DNA from: CAZHFA01 sp964534945
Lineage (GTDB): Bacteria; Bdellovibrionota_C; UBA2361; CAKMMH01
NCBI GenBank assembly: GCA_964534945.1
Contig: CAZHSB010000004.1
Span: 1 to 62,438, forward strand
DNA length: 62,438 bases
Direction of reading: 5' to 3'
The notes under the pieces were generated by a model, which did no database searches, was not told where the DNA came from, and saw nothing but the letters and a program-made list of their open reading frames with translations. Both the position numbers and the translations under genes were made by a program. Shown here one piece after another: positions 34,334 to 44,005 of the stretch. Position 1 is the first letter of the stretch; each line of letters starts with the position of its first letter.

Positions 34334-36949
34334 CTATGATAAAGCTTTTCTAAAAAAGCACTTCCTAATTAAATCTAATGGAACTATAAGAAAAGATAAT
34401 CCTAAAACAATTCCCCATTGAGCTAAATTTAACGGAACACACTGCATAATTTTTCCACCAAAAGTTACAGCAAAAATTGTTCCTAAAAAAACATAAATAA
34501 AAATTTCTACGAACATCGGGTTTTTAGAAATTCCTTCAAATAAATTCATTTTTGTTGTCCTAATATTAAAACCATTTATATTTGCTATAAGGACAAGTAA
34601 TGCAAAACGAGCAGTTAAATATTCAGACTCTGTCGCAAAAAAATTATCTTTAATAGCGGGAATTAAAGTTATCGCAAAAATTACCATGAAAGATAAAATT
34701 GAAAGACTTATCTGATAAAAAGTTTCTCTTGAAAATAAGTTAGATCCTTTTTCTATTGGTTTTTCTAACATATATTCTGCCTTTGCAGGTTCCCCACCAA
34801 AAGATAAAGAAACTAATGCGTCCATCACAATATTTATTGCTAATATTTGAACTGCAACTACTGCTTCTACATCAAAGAAAAGTGGATATAAAATACTAAG
34901 AATTACCATGCTAATATTTATTGGAAGTTGAAATTTTAAAAACTTTGTAACATTATGCATAAATGTTCTTCCAAAAAGAACGCTTGAAGTAATCGATACA
35001 AAATTGTCATCAGTAATAATTATATCACCTGCTTCCTTACATAAATCTGTTCCAGATCCCATAGAAAAACCGACATCTGAAGCCTTTAATGCAGGAGCAT
35101 CATTAGTTCCATCTCCTGTCATTCCTACACACAAGTTTAATTCTTGAGCAAGCTCTATAATCCTAAGCTTAGTTTTTGGAGTTGCTCGAGCAATAACTTT
35201 GATTCTTGACAATTTTTCTTTTACTTCATTATCACTTAATAAATCTAAATCAATTGCAGAAATTGCAATATCATCTTTACTTGTAATAAGCCCAACATCT
35301 TTTGCTATGGATTCTGCAGTATCTAAGACATCCCCTGTAATCATCATAACTTGAACACCTGCACCATGCATTTTTTTCACAGCCTCAACAGCTTCTGGGC
35401 GAATATCATCTCTTATGGCAACCAAAGAAAGCATTACTAAATCTTCTGGTAAATCTTCATCTAATGAAGACGGAGAATAACCCAATGCCACAACTCGCAT
35501 AGAACGAGTCGTAAATTCTTTTATTTTTTTTTCCACTGCATCAAAATCAATTGATCTTATTCCACTTTCACTTTCATAATATTTTGCAAATTTTAAAAAC
35601 TTCTCAGGGGCTCCTTTATAATAAGAAACTTTAGTCTCATTTTCCTTTACTTCGACCGCAGAATATTTATTTGTACTGTTAAAAGCCAATTTCTCTACAA
35701 CAGAAATATTTTCTTTACACGCATTATAAATTTCTGGAGTAATCATTGAAAGAAGTGCCCTATCTGTAGCGTTTCCACCAATAATATTATTTTCGGCATC
35801 AAACATTGCACTTGTATTTAATGCAATATTTTCTTTAAAAATTTCAAAAACTTTACCATCTTTTTTTATCTCATTTCCATCTAATGTTAAATTATAAACT
35901 GGAGACAAAACTCCTTTTGTTAATGTCCCCGTTTTGTCGGTACATAAAAGTTGAATATTACCAGCTTCGGGAATTTTATTTGTATTTTTTGCAAGAACGT
36001 TGTGCTTTAACATTAATTTTGCATTTTGTGCAGTAATTAAATTTATAATAAGAGGAAGCCCCTCGGGAACAGCTGCAACAATAATTGTTATTGCAGTAAT
36101 TAAAACTGCAAAAACGCTTTTTATAATTAACAAATTACCTTGATGCAAATAATTATCTAATCCAACATCTGATATTTGAGAAGATAAAATAACGACTGTA
36201 ATTATCGTTGCTCCAATATAACCAAACTTTGATATTTGTCCTGCCAACTTTTCTAACTGTAATTCAAGAGAAGTTTTTTTCTGTTGTATGTTTTGCATTG
36301 TTAAAATAGTTTGCCCATTTACAGTGTGAATCCCAACTTTTTTTACAAGCATTTTTCCTTCACCTTCTGTAACAATTGCACCGGAAAAAAGGCTATTACT
36401 ATCGACAAAATCATCCGAATTTATATCTTTTTTATCTTCATAAACAAAATCATCAACAACAAATTTTTTACAATCCTTAGACTCTCCATTTAAAACTGAA
36501 TTATTAACTTTGATTTTCCCTTCAATTAAAAATCCATCTGCGCAAATTGCTTCCCCTGCTTGAAGTAACACAATATCACCTACGACGACCTCTCTTGTAT
36601 TGATTTTTTCTATTCCCTCTTTTCTTAATACATTACAAAAATGGATTGATGATTTATCTTTTAAAATTTTTGTATTTTTTTGGCTTCTAAGTCCTGTACA
36701 AATATTTATAATCGAAATCGCCATCAAGACAACGGCTATCCCTATAGGCTCTATTACGGAAGCGTGGCCAAGTATTGCAAGCGCTACAAAGATTAGAGTC
36801 ATTCCAAGTAAAATTAAATTTAATTTATTTTGAAAAGTTTCTATAAAAAAATCTAGTATCGTTTTTTGTCTTGGCTCTGGAAGCTTATTATATCCATACT
36901 CTTTTTGACTTTTTAAAACTTCTTCATGTGATAACCCTTGTATAGCCAT
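34334..36949 (-). CDS. P-type cation ATPase, calcium type (P2)
   Basis: 871 residues. ATP-driven cation exporter of the plasma membrane. The N-terminal cation-ATPase domain (GLSHEEVLKSQKEYGYN), the actuator TGES-like NGESKD, the transmembrane PEGLP motif (VAAVPEGLPLI), the phosphorylated Asp338 in CTDKTGTLT, the nucleotide-binding KGAPEK, and the hinge TGDGTNDAPALKASDVG (usually GDGVND). About ten membrane segments. PEGLP plus the C-terminal cation-ATPase region favour calcium; manganese is possible. The gene is monocistronic and converges on rubrerythrin. Confidence 0.92.
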   Translation of the reverse strand: MAIQGLSHEEVLKSQKEYGYNKLPEPRQKTILDFFIETFQNKLNLILLGMTLIFVALAILGHASVIEPIGIAVVLMAISIINICTGLRSQKNTKILKDKSSIHFCNVLRKEGIEKINTREVVVGDIVLLQAGEAICADGFLIEGKIKVNNSVLNGESKDCKKFVVDDFVYEDKKDINSDDFVDSNSLFSGAIVTEGEGKMLVKKVGIHTVNGQTILTMQNIQQKKTSLELQLEKLAGQISKFGYIGATIITVVILSSQISDVGLDNYLHQGNLLIIKSVFAVLITAITIIVAAVPEGLPLIINLITAQNAKLMLKHNVLAKNTNKIPEAGNIQLLCTDKTGTLTKGVLSPVYNLTLDGNEIKKDGKVFEIFKENIALNTSAMFDAENNIIGGNATDRALLSMITPEIYNACKENISVVEKLAFNSTNKYSAVEVKENETKVSYYKGAPEKFLKFAKYYESESGIRSIDFDAVEKKIKEFTTRSMRVVALGYSPSSLDEDLPEDLVMLSLVAIRDDIRPEAVEAVKKMHGAGVQVMMITGDVLDTAESIAKDVGLITSKDDIAISAIDLDLLSDNEVKEKLSRIKVIARATPKTKLRIIELAQELNLCVGMTGDGTNDAPALKASDVGFSMGSGTDLCKEAGDIIITDDNFVSITSSVLFGRTFMHNVTKFLKFQLPINISMVILSILYPLFFDVEAVVAVQILAINIVMDALVSLSFGGEPAKAEYMLEKPIEKGSNLFSRETFYQISLSILSFMVIFAITLIPAIKDNFFATESEYLTARFALLVLIANINGFNIRTTKMNLFEGISKNPMFVEIFIYVFLGTIFAVTFGGKIMQCVPLNLAQWGIVLGLSFLIVPLDLIRKCFFRKALS

Positions 36950-36997
36950 AAAAAGAACCCTTTTAATTTAAAAAAAACTCTATATATATTACACCTG

Positions 36998-38272
36998 CTA
37001 TAATGCCCAATAAGAATAATCTTGACTATTTTTCAAATTAGAAAATGCAGTTTTTACATCTATTATGATCCCTTTATCCTTTAAAATACTTCCAATGTTT
37101 TTCTCAATAAGATCCATATAATCTTTATGAGGAACTGCTAAAATGAGAGCATCTAACTCTTTAAAATCATTAAAATCTACTAAATTAATATTATATGCTT
37201 TTAATGCCACCTCTTTTGATGCCATTGGATCGCAAACTATTGGAGCAATACCAAATTCTTTTAATTCATTATAAATATCAGGAACTCTACTATTCCTTAA
37301 GTCTGCTACATTTTCCTTAAACGTTAATCCGAAGATTCCAATCTTGGCATCTCTTATCGCATCGTTATTTGCTATCAATAACTTAATCGTTTTATGTGCA
37401 ATAAAGTTTCCCATATCATCATTTATGCGTCTACCTGCTAAAATTACTTCTGGGTGGTATCCCAATGATTCTGCTTTTGCAGTTAAATAATATGGATCTA
37501 CACCGATACAATGTCCCCCAACAAGCCCAGGAGAGAATTTTAAAAAGTTCCACTTTGTGCTTGCGGCATTTAACACGTCTTTTGTCGAAATCCCTATTCT
37601 ATCGAATATCAAGGCGCATTCGTTCATAAGAGCTATATTAATATCTCGTTGTGTATTTTCTATAACTTTTGCGGCCTCTGCTACTTTTATAGATTCTGCC
37701 TCATAAATTCCAACTTTTACAACCGACGAATAAACTTTCTTCACAACTTTTAAAGTTTCTTCGTCTTCTGCAGAAACTACTTTGACGATTTTATCTACAG
37801 TTCTTTCTTTATCTCCTGGGTTCATTCTTTCTGGAGAATATCCCAATTTAAAATCAACGCTTTGTTTTAATCCTGAAAATTTTTCTAGTAGTGGTCCACA
37901 ATGTTCTTCAGTAACTCCAGGATACACCGTTGATTCAAAAACAACTATATCACCTTTTTTAAGATATTTTCCTAGCGTTTCGCAAACCATATTAAGTGGC
38001 GTCAAATCTGGCCTTTTATCTGCATCGATTGGAGTGGGTACGCAAACAATATAAAAATTTGAATCTTTTAAATCTTCTTCATCAAAAGTGATAAGAAGAG
38101 AAGTTTCTTTTAGATCCTTTTCAAACCCCTCACAAGTTACATCAACTCCTTTTTTTAATAATTCAACTCTTTCCTCATTTACATCAAATCCGACTGCTTT
38201 TTTATAATTTTGAGCCAACCTCAAAGCAAGAGGAAGCCCTACATAACCAAGACCAATAACTGCAATATTCAT
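36998..38272 (-). CDS. UDP-N-acetylhexosamine 6-dehydrogenase (TviB/WbpO-like)
   Basis: 424 residues. NAD-dependent nucleotide-sugar dehydrogenase that oxidises the C6 hydroxyl to a carboxylate, giving a uronic acid for surface polysaccharide. N-terminal Rossmann GLGYVGLP (7-14), the catalytic Cys255 in GGHCIGVDPYY, and GLTFKENVADLRNSR. The block LGYSPERMNPGDKE and the overall pattern match the UDP-GlcNAc/GalNAc group better than UDP-glucose dehydrogenase. No glycan cluster is adjacent. Confidence 0.88.
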   Translation of the reverse strand: MNIAVIGLGYVGLPLALRLAQNYKKAVGFDVNEERVELLKKGVDVTCEGFEKDLKETSLLITFDEEDLKDSNFYIVCVPTPIDADKRPDLTPLNMVCETLGKYLKKGDIVVFESTVYPGVTEEHCGPLLEKFSGLKQSVDFKLGYSPERMNPGDKERTVDKIVKVVSAEDEETLKVVKKVYSSVVKVGIYEAESIKVAEAAKVIENTQRDINIALMNECALIFDRIGISTKDVLNAASTKWNFLKFSPGLVGGHCIGVDPYYLTAKAESLGYHPEVILAGRRINDDMGNFIAHKTIKLLIANNDAIRDAKIGIFGLTFKENVADLRNSRVPDIYNELKEFGIAPIVCDPMASKEVALKAYNINLVDFNDFKELDALILAVPHKDYMDLIEKNIGSILKDKGIIIDVKTAFSNLKNSQDYSYWAL

Positions 38273-38571
38273 AACTATCTCAACTTTTATATTTTAAAAT
38301 TATATTTGTTCTATATTTACCAAACATTTCTTTTTCCTAAGCAATATTTAGTAAAATAAAAACGACAAATCAAATATAACAAAAAAGTAAAAAAATTTAA
38401 ATGCGTGGAATCGGCATCAACAAAATTATTTTTTTAAACTTATATGCCTAAATTCTGCGACTAAACAATTTTTTTATACATTTTTGAATAGCTGAATCAA
38501 GATTTTTGGATTTTTCTTAATCGGCGATATGCAAAAATAACACCCTACTTATTCCATTATATTTGTGAATA
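38273..38571. other. Gene-free AT-rich spacer
   Basis: About 300 bases without an ORF. I see no convincing hairpin or promoter pair. It probably holds promoter sequences for the minus-strand dehydrogenase gene. Confidence 0.5.
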
Positions 38572-39207
38572 TCACTCTAACGCATTGACTATCGACTGTC
38601 TATTTAAAAGCTCCTCTAATACATTTCCGCTTTTTAAAGGAACCCTTTTCCTACTTACAAATGGCCAAAACCAATTTCCATCTACATTAATTTTCCCCTT
38701 ACTTGTTTCATAAGCAAGCTCTTTACCATCATTGTTAATCACATACACATCAATATCATACATAAACCAAGAATTCACAAACGTATCACTTTTATATTCA
38801 TTAAGAATCAATAATACCAATTTACTAGAAGTATTATTCTTAAAATCATCTACTACTCTTTGCTTATTACGTAACCCCTCTGTTTTTATACTTGTAATAT
38901 TAAATCCTACTTGTGAAAAATTTTGCTTTAAAGAATCTGTTAACTCTTCAGAAAGTGGAAGCTTCGAGCTAGTAGTCTCATGCCATATATTTCCATATCC
39001 CCCTCTTTCAATAGCAACATAATTTGAGTCTCTTTCTCCGCTTAATATATATGGCCTAAGATCTAATACCGCTACAGAAATAGGAGTATTATTTGCCTTA
39101 TAATTTAAATTTAAATTTAAATTGCTATAAGTAATTTTTCCACATCCTTGAAAAATTATAAAAAATAAAGATAAAACTAAAATAAAAAAAGATTTAGAAA
39201 TTTTCAT
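38572..39207 (-). CDS. Outer-membrane-type lipoprotein, unknown
   Basis: 211 residues with a signal peptide and lipobox FQGC (Cys22). The mature part begins with a putative strand VAVLDLRPYIL and continues with alternating strands and helices (ELTDSLKQNFSQVGFNIT, KLVLLILNEYKSD). This outline recalls YajG/DUF-type lipoproteins that set a domain beside an LPS or secretion system, but I cannot assign a family. No strong neighbour link. Confidence 0.65.
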   Translation of the reverse strand: MKISKSFFILVLSLFFIIFQGCGKITYSNLNLNLNYKANNTPISVAVLDLRPYILSGERDSNYVAIERGGYGNIWHETTSSKLPLSEELTDSLKQNFSQVGFNITSIKTEGLRNKQRVVDDFKNNTSSKLVLLILNEYKSDTFVNSWFMYDIDVYVINNDGKELAYETSKGKINVDGNWFWPFVSRKRVPLKSGNVLEELLNRQSIVNALE

Positions 39208-39358
39208 AAACTGTTACCTTAAAAATACGAATAATAAAACAAAATAAGAGATAACTGCAAACATGAAAACTTTGTATAAAGTTTTTTGCTCTTTAAAAAA
39301 ATATTAACTATTTTTAAAATAATATGTCTTTATTTTTTTAAATAGCTTTTTTTATTAT

Positions 39359-40780
39359 CTACATCAACTCTTTTGCCATATTTTCAAGTAGTGGTGGTCT
39401 TAATAAAATGTTCCTAGCTTCTAGTGCTTGAGTTGCAAGATCTGGAAAAAATTCCTGCAAACGCGATATTTGATTTAAATGATCCGCTGTTTGAGAAATC
39501 AATCTTGCAGCATCACCTTCTGCAACCCCTGATAATCTTAAGACAGAGGCAAAACACGGCCAGTCCTGAGAATCCATCCAAGTAGTAACCGTAACAGCCG
39601 CCGTTGGTTGTACCTGCACTTCTTCCCTATTTTTATTTTCATAAGAAAGTTTTACATATTCAACAATCCTTTCCATCTCTTCAAAATACTGCTTCTTGAT
39701 TGGATTTTGCTTTATACCAATATAAGTTCTATACGAATCTCCCGCGATACTTGCAACAAGCCCAACTAATTCATACGGTGTCAAATCCTCAAAAAGTCCC
39801 GTATCAATTGCTTCTGAAAGTTCTAGGACTAAACTTGTGCAAAGCTCTGCTGCCCAATGACCTTTTGGTGTTAATGCATCTTCCTTTATATGGCCTAAAC
39901 TTTCTAATGCACGTATCGTATTTTCAAGTTGAGCAGATTGCCTCTTTGTTCGCATATCAGCTTCTTTTTGCATTCTATTTATTTTTTTTCTAAACTTTTT
40001 CCCAGCTTCTCTTTCTAATGTACCTTTTTTCTTTTCATATTCCCTTTGCGCTACTTTTACATCATCTTCTAATTTTTTAGCCTCTTTCCTATCTAAAAAT
40101 CCTGCAAAACTTTTCTCAACTAAAAATCTCAAATCTTCCACTGAACGAAATTTTAATAAATTTAATACTGTCGATGGTGCTGCAAAATATGCAGAATGAA
40201 GCGGCTCAATCGGCTTTTTTATTATTTCACTTACAACTCTTGCATCAGAAAATAATCCTGGTGCAACTAAACAAATCCCAACTGCATCTTTTCCTCGTCG
40301 TCCCGCGCGTCCCGACATCTGTTGGAATTCAGAAGCTGTTAAAATTTTAAACCCTTCAGAGCCTCTTTTGCTATGCGCCGTTATGATCGTTGTCCTTGCT
40401 GGAAAATCCACACCTGCAGCAACTGTTCCCGTTGCAATCATCATACGAAGAAGCCCTTTTCCCATAAGCTCCTCAAGCAATAATCTCCAAAGTAACAATT
40501 GACCTGCATGATGCGCACCGACTCCTGTTCTTATTAAAGCCTCATATTGTTGATGCCCCGTTATAACTTCACGCTCCATTGAATATTTTTCAATAACTTT
40601 CTCAATCTCTGCTTTAATAACTTCTTGTTCCTCCAAAAGAAGCTCCGCACTTGGACGTTCAGATAATTTTTCTATATCGTCATCACATTGTCTTCTTGAA
40701 GTTCTAAATAAAAGTGCAGGTAAAAGATTATCTTTTTTTAACTGCATTAACATCTTATATATTGGATACTCACTTATCAT
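39359..40780 (-). CDS. Ski2-like helicase, C-terminal half (RecA2 and C-terminal domain)
   Basis: 473 residues. It contains the second RecA domain only: VGAHHAGQL (87-95), motif V ATGTVAAGVDFP (116-127) and motif VI QMSGRAGRRG (154-163), then a long charged helix (about 210-290) and a winged-helix/helical C-terminal domain. It lacks motifs I and II, which are in the preceding gene. The ATG overlaps that gene's stop (ATGA), and its own frame is closed by TAA two codons upstream, so re-initiation is required. The two products should act together as one RNA or DNA helicase. Confidence 0.85.
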   Translation of the reverse strand: MISEYPIYKMLMQLKKDNLLPALLFRTSRRQCDDDIEKLSERPSAELLLEEQEVIKAEIEKVIEKYSMEREVITGHQQYEALIRTGVGAHHAGQLLLWRLLLEELMGKGLLRMMIATGTVAAGVDFPARTTIITAHSKRGSEGFKILTASEFQQMSGRAGRRGKDAVGICLVAPGLFSDARVVSEIIKKPIEPLHSAYFAAPSTVLNLLKFRSVEDLRFLVEKSFAGFLDRKEAKKLEDDVKVAQREYEKKKGTLEREAGKKFRKKINRMQKEADMRTKRQSAQLENTIRALESLGHIKEDALTPKGHWAAELCTSLVLELSEAIDTGLFEDLTPYELVGLVASIAGDSYRTYIGIKQNPIKKQYFEEMERIVEYVKLSYENKNREEVQVQPTAAVTVTTWMDSQDWPCFASVLRLSGVAEGDAARLISQTADHLNQISRLQEFFPDLATQALEARNILLRPPLLENMAKELM

Positions 40781-41643
40781 CTTCTTTTACCCTTGCCCTT
40801 AAAAATTTTTCTTTTGCCCCTATTTTGCCTAAAGTCTCTTTCACCGCTATTTCGAAAATTTTCCTTTCCTCTTTTACTCCTAAATTCAGGTCTTTTAAAT
40901 TTCATTCCACTTGCATCTAATCCAGCCTTTCCATAATAATCAAGAACATCTTTACAAACATGTCCATTCTTATCCATTAAAGGAATAGGCCCAAAATCTG
41001 GGTGCAAAAAACCATATCTAAGTTCGACAGGTCTATCATACTTATACACAATATTGCATTTCTTTCCTCTAACTTCTTCAATCCAACTTGCAATTTCATC
41101 AGCATTAGAAACAGAAGCAGAAAGCATTAAGAGAGCGGCTTCTTTTGAACTTAAGATAATACTTTCTTCCCAAACTGCACCTCGTTGTGGATCTGCGATA
41201 TAATGAACTTCATCAAAAACCACTAATGAATATCTCTCATCAAGTTTATATAATTCATTTCTATATATTTCAGTCGTTGCAATTACAATATCTGCATTAG
41301 TATCAATTTTCCTATCACCTGTTAATATTCCTACCTTAAACTCAGGCTCAAAACGTTTTTTAAATTCATTATACTTGGTGTTTGACAATGCTTTTAATGG
41401 CGTTGTGTAAATTGAACGCCCCCCCTGCATTGCATTTGCACGAATTGCTTCTAATGCAATATAGGTTTTTCCAGAACCTGTTGGCGCCACAACAAGAGTA
41501 TCATTACCCTGCACTGCCGAATCAATTGCTTCTTTTTGAAAATCATCTATGACAAACTTTGAATCTTTTGGAATACCAATACCCGATAAGAATTCTTTCT
41601 TCTCATGACTTATTCTCGTTCCTCTACTATCTTGTTCACTCAT
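40777..41643 (-). CDS. Ski2-like helicase, N-terminal half (RecA1) with basic tail
   Basis: 288 residues. First RecA domain of an SF2 DExH helicase: motif I APTGSGKT (53-60), Ia TPLKALSNTK, motif II DEVH (144-147), motif III SAS (175-177). It ends in a strongly basic Arg/Lys/Gly tail (248-288) like the disordered RNA-binding tails of some RNA helicases; intact homologues have no such stretch between the RecA domains. Lengths of the two halves sum to 761, near a full-length protein. Ten bases after the MlaF-like gene, in the same operon. Confidence 0.85.
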   Translation of the reverse strand: MSEQDSRGTRISHEKKEFLSGIGIPKDSKFVIDDFQKEAIDSAVQGNDTLVVAPTGSGKTYIALEAIRANAMQGGRSIYTTPLKALSNTKYNEFKKRFEPEFKVGILTGDRKIDTNADIVIATTEIYRNELYKLDERYSLVVFDEVHYIADPQRGAVWEESIILSSKEAALLMLSASVSNADEIASWIEEVRGKKCNIVYKYDRPVELRYGFLHPDFGPIPLMDKNGHVCKDVLDYYGKAGLDASGMKFKRPEFRSKRGKENFRNSGERDFRQNRGKRKIFKGKGKRR

Positions 41644-41653
41644 TAAAAATCCT

Positions 41654-42382
41654 TTAATTATTTTCTAAATTATATCTACACGATATAAAATGGCGCAACT
41701 CGCCATCTGAAATTTTATTTATATTCTCTATACTATCATCAAAATTTATTTTTCCATCAAACAATGATATTAGATGCGTTACGGCAGGAAAAAGTCGCCT
41801 TAAATCATGACTTACTATAATCATTGATAATCCAAACTCTTTTTGTAAATTACAAATAAGCTCCATGATAACCGCACTACAAACAGGATCTAACCCCCCT
41901 GTGGGATCATCTAACAAAACCACACGCGGAGTAGCAATGAGCGCTCTAGCAAGGGAAGCTCTCTTTTGCATACCACCACTTAACTGTCCAGGCATTTTTA
42001 AATAACTATCTTTTAACCCAACCTTATATAAAATATCAAAAGCTTTCTGCGAATATTTTTCTCTCTTTTCATCACTTAGTAATGAAAGCGATGCACCACG
42101 AGTAAGTGGAAAAAGCACATTATCAAAAACATTCATTGAATCAAACAATGCTCCCTCTTGAAACATTAATGATACATCTTTTTTTTCTTTTACACCTAAA
42201 TCAAAGCTTCCACTATCTTGATTGTAAATTCCTGATAAAATTTTTAACAGAACACTTTTCCCCGATGCACACGGTCCTATAAGTCCCGTAATCGTTCCTG
42301 CATTTAAATTAAAGGAAATATCATCTAGTGCAATTATATCTCTAAACGTTTTTGTTAAATGATCTATTTTTATTTGTTCCAT
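41654..42382 (-). CDS. mlaF: ABC transporter ATPase, MlaF-like
   Basis: 242 residues. ATPase of the phospholipid-trafficking Mla system at the inner membrane. Walker A GPCASGKSV (36-44), Q-loop in LMFQEGALFDSMNVFDNV (the GALFDS..VFDNV signature is typical of MlaF), ABC signature LSGGMQKR, Walker B VVLLDDP and the H-loop SHD. No mlaE or mlaD lies next to it, but mlaA is at 55.6 kb. 6 bases after the histidine kinase gene. Confidence 0.82.
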   Translation of the reverse strand: MEQIKIDHLTKTFRDIIALDDISFNLNAGTITGLIGPCASGKSVLLKILSGIYNQDSGSFDLGVKEKKDVSLMFQEGALFDSMNVFDNVLFPLTRGASLSLLSDEKREKYSQKAFDILYKVGLKDSYLKMPGQLSGGMQKRASLARALIATPRVVLLDDPTGGLDPVCSAVIMELICNLQKEFGLSMIIVSHDLRRLFPAVTHLISLFDGKINFDDSIENINKISDGELRHFISCRYNLENN

Positions 42383-42388
42383 AAATTT

Positions 42389-43516
42389 TTATTTATTTCC
42401 TAAAACTTTCTGTATTGTCTCATTTAATAATTCTATTGAAAATGGCTTTGTTAAAAAAGCTTTCGCTCCAGAATCCAACATTTTTTTCACCGCATCTTGC
42501 GCAGAAAATCCACTAATGACAATAAATTTTACATCAGGTCTTATCGACATTAAATCAATAAATAAATCTTCTCCCGAACCATCTGGCATTAACATATCAG
42601 AAACAACCGCATCAAAACTTCCTCTCTCTTTCTTAAAGATATCATACGCTTCTTCAACACCTTTTGCTACAAATACATTATAACCTAAAAATTCAAGTCC
42701 TTGCAAAAAGACATCTCGAATTGACTCTTCGTCATCAACAAAAAGAATTTTTGCATGTTCTTTCACAACTTCTATTTTTCTTCCCTCATGATTATCATCT
42801 TCTTGCAAATCATAATTTACAGTTGGTAAAAAAATTGTAAATGTACTTCCCTCATTTTCTTTTGATTTTATTTCTAATGTTCCCCCAAGTTCTTTTACAA
42901 TATGAGAAACTGTATATAAACCAAACCCCGTTCCTTTATCACCTTTTGTCGTAAAATAAGGTTCTAAAACCTTATCTTGTATTTTTTCTGGTATACCACA
43001 ACCGTTATCATTAACAGAAAAATAACACTTATCATTTTCTTGTTTTTTTAATGTAATAATTATTTTCCCCTTTTCTCCTAATGAATCCTTTGCATTTACA
43101 ACTAAATTAATTAGTATCTGCGCAATATGAGATTCAATTGCACTTACAAAAATATTTTTTTCAAAATTTGCTTCTATCTCATAAATTGGAGGCACAGAAG
43201 CTCTTAATAAAAAAACTGTATCTTCAAAAACTTTACTTAAATTTAAAACTTTTTTTTCATCATTTATTTTCAATCTAGAAAAATTTAAAATTTGTTTCGT
43301 AAGACTAGATGCTTTATTAATACCATTTTCAATTGCCAAAATAGAATCAATTAGTTCTTCGTCTTTTGTAATTTTTCTTTTTATAAAAGCTAGATGCCCA
43401 AGCATTCCTGTTAGTATATTATTAAAATCATGCGCAACACCCCCAGATAATATTCCAAGACTCATAAGTCTTTGATTATGCAAATTTTCTTTTGAATCCT
43501 TAATTTTTTCTGACAT
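42389..43516 (-). CDS. Soluble hybrid histidine kinase, CckA-like core
   Basis: 375 residues from ATG 43516, chosen because AAGGAAG precedes it; a GTG at 43543 is rejected. Order: HisKA with the phospho-His29 in LSGGVAHDFNNILTG, an HATPase domain (N-box LVVNAKDSL, G-boxes DNGCGIPEK and GTGFGL), then a receiver domain with Asp307 (VVSDMLMP) and KPF. This is the catalytic core of CckA, but the membrane and PAS segments of CckA are absent. First gene of the operon with MlaF and the split helicase. The input signal must come from a partner. Confidence 0.82.
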   Translation of the reverse strand: MSEKIKDSKENLHNQRLMSLGILSGGVAHDFNNILTGMLGHLAFIKRKITKDEELIDSILAIENGINKASSLTKQILNFSRLKINDEKKVLNLSKVFEDTVFLLRASVPPIYEIEANFEKNIFVSAIESHIAQILINLVVNAKDSLGEKGKIIITLKKQENDKCYFSVNDNGCGIPEKIQDKVLEPYFTTKGDKGTGFGLYTVSHIVKELGGTLEIKSKENEGSTFTIFLPTVNYDLQEDDNHEGRKIEVVKEHAKILFVDDEESIRDVFLQGLEFLGYNVFVAKGVEEAYDIFKKERGSFDAVVSDMLMPDGSGEDLFIDLMSIRPDVKFIVISGFSAQDAVKKMLDSGAKAFLTKPFSIELLNETIQKVLGNK

Positions 43517-43635
43517 AAAAACTTCCTTTTTGCACTCTAACACTTTGAATTAAATAATAATTTAAAAATTAAAAAAAATGTCTTTAAATTTCACATAGTT
43601 TCTGTATAAAATAACAATGTTGTATGTAGTATATT

Positions 43636-43673
43636 AGATTTTTCGAAATCTTTAAATAGATATCTTGATATCT
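43636..43673 (+). promoter_or_regulatory. Two tandem hairpins in the cold-shock gene leader
   Basis: AGATTT-TTCG-AAATCT (43636-43651, 6 bp, UUCG tetraloop) and AGATAT-CTTG-ATATCT (43658-43673). They end 17 bases before the ATG at 43691. They could tune translation with temperature, as cold-shock leaders often do. Confidence 0.45.
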
Positions 43674-43690
43674 TTATGGAGTATTACTAA

Positions 43691-43975
43691 ATGACTGAGT
43701 TACGAAAAGGTGTCGTTAAGTGGTTTAATGATGCCAAAGGCTTTGGATTTATAGAAAGTGAAGAAGGAGAAGATGTTTTTGTCCATTATTCAGTGATTGA
43801 GTCTGAAGGTTTTAAAACGCTAAAAGATGGCGAGGAAGTTACTTACGAAATTGAAAAAGGAGATAAGGGGCTTCACGCGTCTTGCGTAAATAGAACAAAA
43901 AAAGTTGTAAAAAAGCAAGAAAAAAAAGAGGAAACTCCAGCCACTGATGAGGTTGCAAAAGAAGAAAATAATTAA
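43691..43975 (+). CDS. csp: Cold-shock protein with acidic/basic tail
   Basis: 94 residues. Residues 1-65 are a CspA-type cold-shock domain with RNP1 KGFGFIE and RNP2 VFVHY, binding single-stranded RNA or DNA. Residues 68-94 are a Lys/Glu-rich tail not found in typical 65-70-residue CspA. The family melts RNA structure. Its leader carries two hairpins; it is monocistronic and ends inside a bidirectional terminator. Confidence 0.93.
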   Translation: MTELRKGVVKWFNDAKGFGFIESEEGEDVFVHYSVIESEGFKTLKDGEEVTYEIEKGDKGLHASCVNRTKKVVKKQEKKEETPATDEVAKEENN

Positions 43976-43992
43976 TTATTTTCTTCTTTTTT
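43957..43992 (+). terminator. Bidirectional terminator, csp and rlmN
   Basis: Perfect inverted repeat GAAGAAAATAA-TTAA-TTATTTTCTTC (43961-43986) flanked by A4 on the left and T6 on the right, so it can end transcripts from both sides. It overlaps the csp stop codon. Confidence 0.75.
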
Positions 43993-44005
43993 AGTATTTA
44001 TTAAT

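Noticed and set aside
39359..41643. Helicase pair as a simple frameshift pseudogene.
   Set aside because: The second frame is closed by TAA just before its ATG, both halves keep intact motifs, and the ATGA overlap is typical of coupled genes.
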